DNA of 64,000 nt from Bacteroidia bacterium Ga0077558 (GTDB lineage Bacteria > Bacteroidota > Bacteroidia > Chitinophagales > Chitinophagaceae): positions 101,543 to 165,542 of the forward strand of contig LNFJ01000171.1 in the NCBI GenBank assembly GCA_001464625.1, given 5' to 3'. Below, piece by piece: positions 53,642 through 62,489 of the stretch (position 1 is the stretch's first letter; each line of letters starts with the position of its first letter). The notes under the pieces were generated by a model that worked only from the letters and a program-made list of their open reading frames with translations, was not told the origin of the DNA and did not search any database. Both the position numbers and the translations under genes were made by a program.

Positions 53642-55483
53642 CTACCCATTTCCAGTATTTCTTTTCTCCTCTTCCTGCTGACGGCTATATAATTTTGCAT
53701 AGTACCCATTTTTTTCCAGTAACTGTTTGTGGGTTCCCTTTTCTATCATTTTTCCATCTTCTAAGACAACAATTGTATCAAAATCAAGGAGTGAGAAAAT
53801 TCGATGCGTAATAATAAGAGCTGTTTTTCCGCTTAGATAGTTTTTAAGATTGCCAATAATTTCTTTTTCTGTTCTGGCATCAACGGCACTAAGGCAATCA
53901 TCAAAAATTACTAGGGCCGGGTTTTTGATAAAGGCCCTCGCAATGGATATTCGTTGCTTTTGGCCACCACTAAGCGTCACCCCTCTCTCCCCAATCATTG
54001 TGTCATACTGCTGAGAAAATCCTTCAATCTCACCGGCCACACTGGCCTGGGTAGCTGCTTTTACAGCATTGGCTTTGTCTGTATCTGCAGTTCCAAACCT
54101 GATATTATTCTCCACTGTTTCACTAAAAAGAAAAACATCCTGTGGTACATAGCTAATCTGCTCCCGCAGTGTCTTTAATTCGAAATCCCTGATATTATCT
54201 CCATCCATTTCAATTTTTCCTCCTGTAACATCATACATACGCAACAGTAATTGGGCAATGGTTGATTTACCACTACCTGTTCTGCCCACAATAGCAACCT
54301 TCTCACCTTTTTTAATTTCGAGGTTAAAATCTTTCAACGCCTGAATGCCGGTATGCGGATATACAAACTGAACATTGCTGAAACTAATATTGCCTTCAAT
54401 ATTTTTCTTGATAGGATTCTTTGGATTTTGAATCGACGGTTCTGTATTAAGAAATTCGTTTATTCTTCTTTGTGATGCAGCTGCCCGTTGAATCATACTG
54501 GCCGTTAATCCAATGGCACTTACTGGAAAAGTGAGCATATTAATATACATTACAAATTCAACTATGGTGTTAACGCCTATATTATGTCCACCATTAATAT
54601 AATATAGCCCACCAATCATTATAGTAAGCAAAGTACTTATGCCAATAAGCAAAGTGATAGAAGGAAAATAAATCGCTTCTACTTTGGAAAGTCCTATTGC
54701 ATTTTTTTTATACTCTTCACTATTTTTTGTAAAAAATCCAAGCATTGCTTTTTCCTGTACAAAAGATTTTATGACTCGTATGCCTGAATATGACTCCTGC
54801 GCATTGGTAGTAAGCCGGGAAAGCGACTCCTGAATTGCTTCGCTTTTTTTATTAATTGTGTTATTGACGAAATAAATAGTAACAGCAAGTATAGGTAATG
54901 GTGCTAATACATACATGGTAAGTTCAGCGTCTCGCTGAAGCATAAAAAAAACACTCAGCGATATAATAGTTACCAGATTTGCCAGGTACATAATGGCGGG
55001 GCCAGTAAACATTCTTACCCTACTTACATCTTCTGCAATACGGTTCATTAAATCACCGGTACTATTTGTTTTATAAAATGCCGTATCCAATTGCTGGTAT
55101 TTTGAATAAATCTCATTTTTTTGATCATATTCAATATGGCGGCTCATTACAATTATAGTTTGTCGCATCAAAAACAAAAAGAAGCCACGTAAGAGTGCCA
55201 ATAAAAGAATAGTTACACCGCATAAAGCAACTATCTTACTTACAGAATCTAGTCCTTGTACACTTGCAATAAATTTATCGACCAGCACATCATAATTGGA
55301 ATTATTGTCTGGTGATTTATAGCCCGGAAGATTTAAGGCCTTTTGCACAAAGTCAATAACAAAGCTTGTTACCTGTGGCGTTAATACATTGAAATAATTA
55401 GACAGGAACACAAAAAACACCCCAATAATCAGGCGAATACGATATTTCCAGAAGTACTTATTGAGAGATTTTAGCTGCTTCAC
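53642..55483 (-). CDS. ABC transporter, fused permease-ATPase (MsbA/MdlB-like)
   Basis: 613 residues. Six membrane helices in the first 330 residues, then an ATPase domain: VAIVGRTGSGKSTIAQLLLRMYD (Walker A), YVPQDVFLFSE (Q-loop), VTLSGGQKQRISIARAF (signature), PALVIFDDCLSAVDARTE (Walker B) and the H-loop ALIITHRIFSLL. A homodimeric exporter of lipids, peptides or drugs; substrate not readable. Full length. It is transcribed away from the tRNA gene, which lies about 80 bases from its start. Confidence 0.92.
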   Translation of the reverse strand: MKQLKSLNKYFWKYRIRLIIGVFFVFLSNYFNVLTPQVTSFVIDFVQKALNLPGYKSPDNNSNYDVLVDKFIASVQGLDSVSKIVALCGVTILLLALLRGFFLFLMRQTIIVMSRHIEYDQKNEIYSKYQQLDTAFYKTNSTGDLMNRIAEDVSRVRMFTGPAIMYLANLVTIISLSVFFMLQRDAELTMYVLAPLPILAVTIYFVNNTINKKSEAIQESLSRLTTNAQESYSGIRVIKSFVQEKAMLGFFTKNSEEYKKNAIGLSKVEAIYFPSITLLIGISTLLTIMIGGLYYINGGHNIGVNTIVEFVMYINMLTFPVSAIGLTASMIQRAAASQRRINEFLNTEPSIQNPKNPIKKNIEGNISFSNVQFVYPHTGIQALKDFNLEIKKGEKVAIVGRTGSGKSTIAQLLLRMYDVTGGKIEMDGDNIRDFELKTLREQISYVPQDVFLFSETVENNIRFGTADTDKANAVKAATQASVAGEIEGFSQQYDTMIGERGVTLSGGQKQRISIARAFIKNPALVIFDDCLSAVDARTEKEIIGNLKNYLSGKTALIITHRIFSLLDFDTIVVLEDGKMIEKGTHKQLLEKNGYYAKLYSRQQEEEKRNTGNG

Positions 55484-55561
55484 CCAAAAAATTTGATGCG
55501 AAGGTAAATGATTGATACACTAAAGTTTGGGTTGAAAACAGATAGACCTTACTTTTGCACC

Positions 55562-55646
55562 GGAGAGTTGGCAGAGCGGTCGATTGCGGCAGTCTTGAAA
55601 ACTGTTGACTGTAACAGGTCCTGGGGTTCGAATCCCTAACTCTCCG
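55562..55646 (+). tRNA. tRNA-Ser (anticodon UGA)
   Basis: 85 bases with a seven-pair acceptor stem (GGAGAGT / ACTCTCC), discriminator G, an anticodon stem GCAGT / ACTGT with loop CTTGAAA giving anticodon TGA (55596-55598), a long variable arm and a T-arm GGGTTCGAATCCC. These mark a class II serine tRNA. The 3' CCA is not encoded. Confidence 0.95.
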
Positions 55647-55674
55647 CAAAAAGCAGCTTTTAAAAGCTGCTTTT

Positions 55675-56697
55675 TCATTTTACCTCCATATTTACTACCA
55701 GCTTACTTTCCAGTATCAGTTTTTTAGGAATATCTTCTTTTAACCCCTTGTTTTGAATTAATTGAAACAAAATTTCTGTTGCTTTTTCTGCCTGCTGGTA
55801 TGGAAACTGCTCCACCGAGACTAATGGTGGCTCATCCATGTAACTTGTAATGGGGAGATTGGCATAGCTAACAAAGAAAATGTCTTTATTGATCTTGACC
55901 CCCTGGCTACGACTGTACTTTATTGCATCAAGAGCTACATAGTCATTAAACGTAATGACAGCAGTTGGTCGACTTTTTAACGCCAGCAATTTGTGAATTG
56001 CATCTGTTGTTTTTGCTTTACTGAGGTCTGTACTAACCACCAACGATTTATCTGGTTTTAATTTATGTTTTGCAAGACCCTTATAATAGCCATTCAATCT
56101 TTCCTGGGAAAGTATAATTGAATCAGGTCCTTTTATAAAGCCAATTTGTTTATGTCCTTTGCTAACTAACCAATCAACTAATTCAACTGAACTATTTTCC
56201 AGGTTACAAGAAACACAATATGCATCGGTATCATCAGGTACCCGGTCAAAAAACACAATGGGGATATTATACTTTTTTAGCTGCTCAAAATGCTCATACG
56301 ATTTTGTTGTTTTGGCCAATGAAACCACTAAGCCATCTACCCGGTGCCTGCGCATTGTATCTACTATTTTAATTTCTCTCTCTACATCATCATGCGACTG
56401 CCCGATCAATACTGTGTAGTTATTCTTTGTAGCCACATCTTCAATACCATTTATGGCCATAGAAAAATATTCTTCACCCAAATTTGGAAGAATAGCACCT
56501 AAGGTGAGTGTTTTGCCCTGCTTAAATGATATGGCAGCTTGATTGGGTTCGTAATTAAGTTCTTCTGCCAGCTTTTGCACTTGTGTTTTTGTACGAAGTC
56601 CAATACTTGGGTGATCATGCAATGCCCTTGAAACTGTTGAGACAGAAACATTGAGTCTGTTGGCAATCTCTTTTATGGTGGCTGGCTTTTTTTCCAT
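55675..56697 (-). CDS. LacI-family transcriptional regulator
   Basis: 340 residues. N-terminal helix-turn-helix TIKEIANRLNVSVSTVSRAL with the minor-groove hinge helix (LAEELNYEPNQAAISFKQG), then a periplasmic-binding-protein-like effector domain (LGAILPNLGEEYFSMAINGI; ITFNDYVALDAIKYSRSQG). LacI regulators of Bacteroidota usually control a sugar-use operon; none is adjacent, so this one is an orphan here. A candidate operator lies in the divergent intergenic region. It ends 28 bases past the tRNA. Confidence 0.92.
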   Translation of the reverse strand: MEKKPATIKEIANRLNVSVSTVSRALHDHPSIGLRTKTQVQKLAEELNYEPNQAAISFKQGKTLTLGAILPNLGEEYFSMAINGIEDVATKNNYTVLIGQSHDDVEREIKIVDTMRRHRVDGLVVSLAKTTKSYEHFEQLKKYNIPIVFFDRVPDDTDAYCVSCNLENSSVELVDWLVSKGHKQIGFIKGPDSIILSQERLNGYYKGLAKHKLKPDKSLVVSTDLSKAKTTDAIHKLLALKSRPTAVITFNDYVALDAIKYSRSQGVKINKDIFFVSYANLPITSYMDEPPLVSVEQFPYQQAEKATEILFQLIQNKGLKEDIPKKLILESKLVVNMEVK

Positions 56698-56746
56698 TTA
56701 AAGTATCGGATGTGTAAGGGTTAAATGCGATACAAGTTATAAAAAG

Positions 56747-56757
56747 GAAACGATTTC
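56747..56757. promoter_or_regulatory. Candidate LacI-type operator
   Basis: GAAACGATTTC, GAAA and TTTC half-sites around a CG-containing centre, 50 bases before the lacI-family gene start and 81 bases before the divergent CBS gene. This fits the usual GAAAnCGnTTTC-like operators of the family. Not tested. Confidence 0.45.
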
Positions 56758-56837
56758 GCCTTTGTTTATAATTTAAATGGTGAAATTATTTTTGCAGTGG
56801 TAATTAGTTTTAGTAAATTTCATTATCAAATCTTAGT

Positions 56838-57266
56838 ATGAGTAACGTTGCTTCCATTCTTGCCCGAAAAGGAAATACTGTTTTTAGTATTTCTCCCGCT
56901 GCTACTGTAATGGACGCATTGCAAATAATGGCCGAAAAAAATATAGGTTCTCTTGCTGTAACTGAGGGTGAGAATTACCTCGGCATTATGACCGAAAGAG
57001 ATTATTCAAGAAAAGTAATACTGAAAGGAAAGAATTCTACTAGTACACAAGTAGCCGATATAATGACAGCTGACCTTCCCTCTGTTAGTGCTGATAAAAG
57101 TATTGAGCATTGTATGGAGCTGATGACCAAGAATAATATCCGCTACATTCCTGTAATTGAAAACGGGAAATTGGCAGGCATTATTTCGATGAGTGATATT
57201 GTGAAGGCAACCATTCTGGCGCAGAAAGAAACAATTACACATCTACAAAGCTATATTCAGCAATAA
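56838..57266 (+). CDS. CBS-domain pair protein
   Basis: 142 residues made of two CBS domains: MDALQIMAEKNIGSLAVTEG with IMTERDYSRKVILKGK, and VSADKSIEHCMELMTKNNIR with GIISMSDIVKATILAQ. Such Bateman modules bind adenosine nucleotides and sense energy state. There is no other domain, so it is a stand-alone sensor. Divergent from the LacI regulator and convergent with the mutS2 gene. Confidence 0.9.
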   Translation: MSNVASILARKGNTVFSISPAATVMDALQIMAEKNIGSLAVTEGENYLGIMTERDYSRKVILKGKNSTSTQVADIMTADLPSVSADKSIEHCMELMTKNNIRYIPVIENGKLAGIISMSDIVKATILAQKETITHLQSYIQQ

Positions 57267-57293
57267 GGAACTTACTCACTCATTAAATATCCA

Positions 57294-57323
57294 GCGAAGC
57301 CCCGTAAGGCTTCGCTTTTTTAT
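57294..57323. terminator. Bidirectional terminator between CBS and mutS2 genes
   Basis: Nine-base stem AGCGAAGCC / GGCTTCGCT, six-base loop and T-run on the plus strand. It slightly overlaps the end of the convergent mutS2 gene. Confidence 0.75.
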
Positions 57324-59428
57324 TCTTGTTCTGTTTGCTTTTCTTTTACCACTACCAAATCTTTAATATCTACTTGCATAGGTAATAAACCAATTTTTAC
57401 CACAGCTTTTTTGCTTCGTAGTTCAATTACCTGTCCTACCTGGTGGTTCTTCTTCATTTTCACTTTATCGCCGATCTTTATCTCTCCCCCTACTTCACTA
57501 AATTTTGAATCGATCTTTTTTTGCATTTTACTTACCACCTTCTTCTCATCCTTCTTGAATAACAATGCTTCCATTGATTTGATCACCTTGTTCTTATTTT
57601 CTTCTTTTCTCCACTCCACCAGCATTTGCTTCAGTTTTCTTTCCATGTCTTTCAGGTACACAATTCTTTCCTCTGCAATTTTATTTTGCTCCCGCAACAC
57701 TTCTACCTGCTGACGATGCTTTTCTTTATCCATCGTTACAAGCATTTCTTTTTTCAACTTCTCATTCTCCTTTAATAATTGGTGAAGATGCTTTTCTTTC
57801 TTTTCCAGATCCTGTAAGTCTTGCTCCGTTCTGTTTAATAATTTATCTAACCGAAACTGATCATCGTCCACTAATTGTCTTGCCCTGTTGATTAAATTCT
57901 TATCCAACCCGATTCTTTCAGCAATAGAAAATGTGTATGAACTGCCGGGCTTGCCAATTAATAATTTGTATTGAGGCTGTAAATTTTTCTCATCAAAAGC
58001 CATTGCACCATTAATGATTCCTGGTGTTTTTCCGGCCATTACTTTCAGGTTCAAATAGTGAGTCGTTACAATACCGAATGCATGTTTCTTTGCTAGCTCC
58101 TGCATTATAACTTCTGCAAATGCTCCGCCTAGATTTGGATCACTGCCACTTCCTAATTCATCAATGAAAAATAAGGTACGTCCATTCGCATTTTCCATAA
58201 AATGCTTCATATGTATTAAATGGCTGCTATAAGTACTTAATTCAAATTCGATGCTTTGTGTATCACCTATATGGATCATCAGCTGTTTGAAAATTCCAAA
58301 TTGGGAAGATGGATGAACCGGCACTAGCAATCCACTTTGCACCATCATTTGTAACAACCCAATAGTTTTCATGGTGACGGTTTTGCCACCTGCATTGGGG
58401 CCGCTGATAACCAAAATCCTTTTTGTATCATCCAATGTAATCGTAACCGGGATAGTTGGTTTACCGGAACGTTGGTTATAGAGATATAGCAACGGATGAT
58501 AGGCATTTACCAAATGTACATGGGCTTTATCAGTAACTGCCGGATATTCTCCCTTTATTTCAATTCCCAATTTTGCTTTGGCTCTTATAAAATCATACTC
58601 GCCGATTACTGCATGCCAATCTGATAATAATGAAGCATACACCGACAACTTTGCGGTTAGCTCTTTTAAAATGCGATATACTTCCTTTCTTTCTTCGTTT
58701 TCTAGTTCGTAAATAGTATTGTTTAATTCAACCGTTTCTTCTGGTTCTACAAAAGCAGTTTTTCGACTATCACTTTCGCCATGCAAAATTCCTTTTACTG
58801 TTCTTTTCTGTTCTGCAAAAACAGCTAACACCCTTCGGCCATTCATAAAGCTCTCTTCTATTTCGGCAAGATGGCCTTGCTTATTAAGCTTGGCTACAAT
58901 CTTATCAAATAACCGCCGCAATTCATTTCTCTTGCGGTATAAATTTAACCGGATATCTTTCAGATTATCCGATGCATTATCTTTTACCTGTCCAAATTCA
59001 TCCAGTACATCATTTATCAGTTCCGCAATTATTCTTTCATAATACGTATTACTAATAATTCTTGCCAGTCCAGAATAAGCTGCTTTTCTTTCTGCATCAA
59101 ACCAGCGGAATATTTTTTCAATGCTTTCTGCCAGTTTTCTCAATTGTTGCAATTCTTCCCCGCCCAGCATGGCACCGGGTATTGATAATAGTTTTAATTC
59201 TTTGGAAAGATTAATAATATAATCGTTGGGGAAATAAATAGAATTGGTAAGAAGCTGACGGAACTCGTGGCTTTGTTTTAATTCTGTTTGCACAAACTCT
59301 ACCCGGGTATGAATGCGCAACTGCCCGGCTTTGGAAACGGCATATTCGGTTTGGCAATAGTTTGCCAGCAGTTCTTTTACCTTATTAAATTCAAGTTGTA
59401 TATAAGCCGATTCGGGAAAGAGTTTCAT
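57320..59428 (-). CDS. mutS2: MutS2 family protein without Smr domain
   Basis: 702 residues from the ATG at 59428; a start 14 codons upstream would lie above the likely promoter. ATPase part: VISGPNAGGKTVTMKTIGLL (Walker A), FFIDELGSGSDPNLGGAFAE (Walker B), IVTTHYLNLKVMAG. A coiled-coil region (NRTEQDLQDLEKKEKHLHQL) and a KOW-like segment (GDKVKMKKNHQVGQVIELRS) follow, and then the protein stops. The C-terminal Smr nuclease domain of Thermus or Bacillus MutS2 is absent. By family it acts on recombination or stalled ribosomes; without Smr it may not cut nucleic acid. Confidence 0.88.
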   Translation of the reverse strand: MKLFPESAYIQLEFNKVKELLANYCQTEYAVSKAGQLRIHTRVEFVQTELKQSHEFRQLLTNSIYFPNDYIINLSKELKLLSIPGAMLGGEELQQLRKLAESIEKIFRWFDAERKAAYSGLARIISNTYYERIIAELINDVLDEFGQVKDNASDNLKDIRLNLYRKRNELRRLFDKIVAKLNKQGHLAEIEESFMNGRRVLAVFAEQKRTVKGILHGESDSRKTAFVEPEETVELNNTIYELENEERKEVYRILKELTAKLSVYASLLSDWHAVIGEYDFIRAKAKLGIEIKGEYPAVTDKAHVHLVNAYHPLLYLYNQRSGKPTIPVTITLDDTKRILVISGPNAGGKTVTMKTIGLLQMMVQSGLLVPVHPSSQFGIFKQLMIHIGDTQSIEFELSTYSSHLIHMKHFMENANGRTLFFIDELGSGSDPNLGGAFAEVIMQELAKKHAFGIVTTHYLNLKVMAGKTPGIINGAMAFDEKNLQPQYKLLIGKPGSSYTFSIAERIGLDKNLINRARQLVDDDQFRLDKLLNRTEQDLQDLEKKEKHLHQLLKENEKLKKEMLVTMDKEKHRQQVEVLREQNKIAEERIVYLKDMERKLKQMLVEWRKEENKNKVIKSMEALLFKKDEKKVVSKMQKKIDSKFSEVGGEIKIGDKVKMKKNHQVGQVIELRSKKAVVKIGLLPMQVDIKDLVVVKEKQTEQE

Positions 59429-59457
59429 ACTACGTTCTAAAGAAATTTTTTGTAGGG

Positions 59458-59488
59458 CAAAATTAAGCACTGCAATGTTGTACCAATT
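59458..59488 (-). promoter_or_regulatory. Promoter of mutS2
   Basis: Minus strand: TTG, 18-base spacer, TAATTTTG (59465-59458), a perfect TAnnTTTG box. It supports translation from 59428, about 20 bases downstream of the predicted transcription start. Confidence 0.45.
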
Positions 59489-59959
59489 TTATTTCCCCTT
59501 TATTTGTAATTCTTCCCATGGAGTAGTTCCATCTTTTTCCCTTATAAATTCATATTTATCTGAATATTGAACCACTATTTCGGCAGTGGTATAAATTTTA
59601 CAACCGGGCATCAAATGACCTCCAATCACATTTCCGGTACTGTCGCTGATGCTGAGATGAAGGTGAGAACCAATTATACTTACTGTACCAACAAGACTAA
59701 CAATTTCAAAATGGCCTTGCCCGGTATTTCCATCGGGCATATTCGCAAAGCGTATCGCATAATCGGTAAGACTTCCTACACAAGTAGCAACCCAACCGGC
59801 TTTAATGTCATATTCTTTAATTTGCTTTTCAATTCCTTCTTTTAGGTCTTCGCCCGGCTTTAGCCGGAATGCATGACTGGAAATATTTTCCTGCTTCATT
59901 TTATTATTTTGACAGGCTGAAAAAATTAAAGTTGTTAAAACAATGGCAACAAATCGCAT
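59489..59959 (-). CDS. Lipoprotein with PPC/DUF296 domain
   Basis: 156 residues. A lipoprotein signal (MRFVAIVLTTLIFSAC) is followed by a PPC (DUF296) domain: HAFRLKPGEDLKEGIEKQIK, GWVATCVGSLTDYAIRFANM, SIIGSHLHLSISDSTGNVIG with the His pair, and GGHLMPGCKIYTTAEIVV. PPC proteins of bacteria are usually cytoplasmic and the plant ones bind AT-rich DNA. Here the domain would sit on the outer face of a membrane, so DNA binding is not its job. Function unknown. Confidence 0.82.
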   Translation of the reverse strand: MRFVAIVLTTLIFSACQNNKMKQENISSHAFRLKPGEDLKEGIEKQIKEYDIKAGWVATCVGSLTDYAIRFANMPDGNTGQGHFEIVSLVGTVSIIGSHLHLSISDSTGNVIGGHLMPGCKIYTTAEIVVQYSDKYEFIREKDGTTPWEELQIKGK

Positions 59960-60115
59960 GCTACATCTCTTTTAGTGAACAGTTCGTAAATCGTTTTGTT
60001 ATAAATCATGTTAACGAATACGCAAAAACCAATTAATGTCATGCAACTTACAAAACAAGCTATTGCCGTACGATTAAATTGCATGAAATTTGCAAAGCGA
60101 TTTAAAATTCAACAT

Positions 60116-60778
60116 ATGAAAATAATGCTTACAGCAGCTATTGCAGGATTAACTACCCTGATCTCTTGTGCTCAAAAAACACCTTCAACAGCAACAACAA
60201 TGAACATGAATAATAACAATACAGCCTCAACTGTAAAAACTGAAACAGCCACATTCGCCAATGGATGCTTTTGGTGTACCGAAGCCATCTTTGAAGAACT
60301 CGATGGTGTAATTAGCGCCGTTTCCGGATATTCTGGAGGAAATACAAAAAACCCTACTTATAAAGATATTGGAACAGGTGAAACCGGGCATGCAGAATGT
60401 TTGGAAATTGTTTATGACCCTGCAAAAATCAGTTTCGACCAGTTGCTGGAAGTGTTTTGGGAAACACATGACCCGACCACATTGAACCGTCAAGGCGCAG
60501 ATGTTGGTACCCAGTATCGCAGTGCTATTTTCTATCACAATGCTGAGCAAAAGGAAAAAGCAGAAAAATATAAAGAAGAATTAAACAAAAGCGGAGCTTT
60601 TGATAAGCCCATCGTTACCGAAATAACTGCCGCCAGTAAATTTTACCCTGCAGAAGATTATCACCAGCAGTATTATGAAAACAATGCAAATCAAAATCCT
60701 TATTGCAGAGTGGTAATTCAGCCTAAATTAGAAAAATTCAGGAAGGTATTTAAGGATAAGTTGAAAGCAAATAATTAA
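60116..60778 (+). CDS. msrA: Lipoprotein methionine sulfoxide reductase A
   Basis: 220 residues from the ATG at 60116; the frame is open upstream, but only this start gives a lipoprotein signal (MKIMLTAAIAGLTTLISCAQ) and a Thr/Asn-rich linker. MsrA motif FANGCFWCTEAIFEELDGVI with the catalytic Cys, GAEVGTQYRS-like GADVGTQYRSAIFY, YHQQYYENNANQNPYC with the resolving Cys near the end. Reduces methionine S-sulfoxide in periplasmic proteins. Convergent with the peptide-binding gene, overlapping by four bases. Confidence 0.92.
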   Translation: MKIMLTAAIAGLTTLISCAQKTPSTATTMNMNNNNTASTVKTETATFANGCFWCTEAIFEELDGVISAVSGYSGGNTKNPTYKDIGTGETGHAECLEIVYDPAKISFDQLLEVFWETHDPTTLNRQGADVGTQYRSAIFYHNAEQKEKAEKYKEELNKSGAFDKPIVTEITAASKFYPAEDYHQQYYENNANQNPYCRVVIQPKLEKFRKVFKDKLKANN

Positions 60779-62409
60779 TTCAACTTCACTCTTCGCAACT
60801 CAAGCAAGTTTAGTGCATTGGGATTAAAGCCTTTTACATTCGGCTGAACAAGTCGTACAACCTTATCATACCAAAGAGGCACAACCGGTGCATCTTCGAT
60901 CATTATTTTATCAGCTTGCTGGTAGAGTTTGTAACGAATGGAATCATTATCTTCTTGTATAGCTTGTTCAAATGCTGCATCAAAAGCCGCACTTTTATAT
61001 CGGGTGTAATTTGGTGGTGCAGGATTCTTAGAATAAAATACCGATAAATAATTTTCTGCATCCGGATAATCTGCAATCCAACTTGCCCGGAAAAATGCAG
61101 TTGTAGAACTCGATGTCATAGTTAAGAGCAAGGCTTTTTGAACCACTTCTACCTGCACAGGAATACCCGATTCCTCTAATTGCTTGGCGATGAAGCTTGC
61201 CATGTCTGCATAAATGGCAATGGTTTGCAACTTAACGGTTGGCATTCCTTTGCCATCGGGAAAACCAGCTTCAGCTAATAATCGTTTTGATTTTGCAGGG
61301 TCGTACGTATATCCATTTACAACGGATGAATCAAAAGATGGTAATCCCATTGGCACAAATCCTGATTCGGCAGGAGTGCCTAAGGAATTACGCAGGTATA
61401 GTACCATCTTTCGTCTGTCAAAACCATAATTAATTGCCTGGCGGATCTTCTTTAACCGCATCGGCGAGTTTTTCACGAGGTCGTTTGTTGAATCAACCAA
61501 TATGCCGAGGTATTCAATATTCAAATAAGGATTTACCTGCAACATAATTTTATCTTCCCAGTCTTTTCGCAAAACTCCTTTTTTTGTGAGCACTTCATCT
61601 TTAAAAGAAGCTTCGATATCGTTTATAAAATCAAGTTGTTTTTGCCGGAATAATAAAAACTCGGTTGCTTTGCTATCATAAAAAGAAACTTTTACTCCAT
61701 CTACATATGGCAAGCGGTTTCCCCTTTCATCTTTTTCAAAGTAGTTCGGATTTTTTTTCAGTACCAATGCTTGCCCTTCTTCCCATGCTATAAATTGAAA
61801 CGGACCGGTACCAACCGGATGACGGCGAAAATCCGTTCCATATTTCTCAACAGCTTCTTTTGGAACAATGGAGCAATATTGCATAGAAATAATTCCAAGA
61901 ATAGGGTTATAAGGCCGCAACAATTTTAATTGAAAAGTTGAATCATCAATGGCCTTGAATGGTTGAATACTGTCTACTTTGCGATTGAATATCCATGATC
62001 CGGGGCTGGCAACTTTTGTATCGAGTATGCGGGACAAACTATACACCACATCTTCTGCCACCATTTTTCGTCCTTTACCTCCGGGAAAAGCTTCATCATC
62101 ATGAAAAAAAACATCAGTTCGTAAATGAAAGATGAAACTTGTTCTGTCTTCCGAGATATCCCAACTTTTGGCTAATGAAGGTATGATGTGCAGGCTATCG
62201 TCAATCTCTACCAAAGTGTTAAATAATTGGTGAGCCGACCACATTACCGACTGACTTTTAGCAAATGCCGGATCCAGGGAGGCAATGCCATTGAATTCGT
62301 TGTAGTGAAATATATTGGCTTCTTTATTCTTTTTGTTATAACAACCAGAAAATAGCACAACTATTGCCACAATAAACCCATCCTTTATGTAATTAGCTTT
62401 ACCGTTCAT
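60775..62409 (-). CDS. Oligopeptide-binding lipoprotein (SBP family 5)
   Basis: 544 residues. Lipoprotein signal with Cys in VAIVVLFSGCYNKK. The family 5 signature is seen: SLAKSWDISEDRTSFIFHLR, DVFFHDDEAFPGGKGRKMVA, RHPVGTGPFQFIAWEEGQAL and later PYVDGVKVSFYDSKATEFLLF. Such proteins bind peptides, nickel chelates or other solutes for ABC importers. No dipeptide permease genes are next to it, so its transporter is elsewhere or it works alone. Confidence 0.9.
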   Translation of the reverse strand: MNGKANYIKDGFIVAIVVLFSGCYNKKNKEANIFHYNEFNGIASLDPAFAKSQSVMWSAHQLFNTLVEIDDSLHIIPSLAKSWDISEDRTSFIFHLRTDVFFHDDEAFPGGKGRKMVAEDVVYSLSRILDTKVASPGSWIFNRKVDSIQPFKAIDDSTFQLKLLRPYNPILGIISMQYCSIVPKEAVEKYGTDFRRHPVGTGPFQFIAWEEGQALVLKKNPNYFEKDERGNRLPYVDGVKVSFYDSKATEFLLFRQKQLDFINDIEASFKDEVLTKKGVLRKDWEDKIMLQVNPYLNIEYLGILVDSTNDLVKNSPMRLKKIRQAINYGFDRRKMVLYLRNSLGTPAESGFVPMGLPSFDSSVVNGYTYDPAKSKRLLAEAGFPDGKGMPTVKLQTIAIYADMASFIAKQLEESGIPVQVEVVQKALLLTMTSSSTTAFFRASWIADYPDAENYLSVFYSKNPAPPNYTRYKSAAFDAAFEQAIQEDNDSIRYKLYQQADKIMIEDAPVVPLWYDKVVRLVQPNVKGFNPNALNLLELRRVKLN

Positions 62410-62489
62410 CTATTAATTGATATTTTCGGATTTCATATTATTCATCATAATTACTGAGCCTTAAATTTACACTAACAAAACAAATCGTC

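Noticed and set aside
55458..55649. Open frame of 63 codons on the minus strand across the tRNA-Ser gene
   Set aside because: It is the complement of the tRNA and its flank; no protein features.
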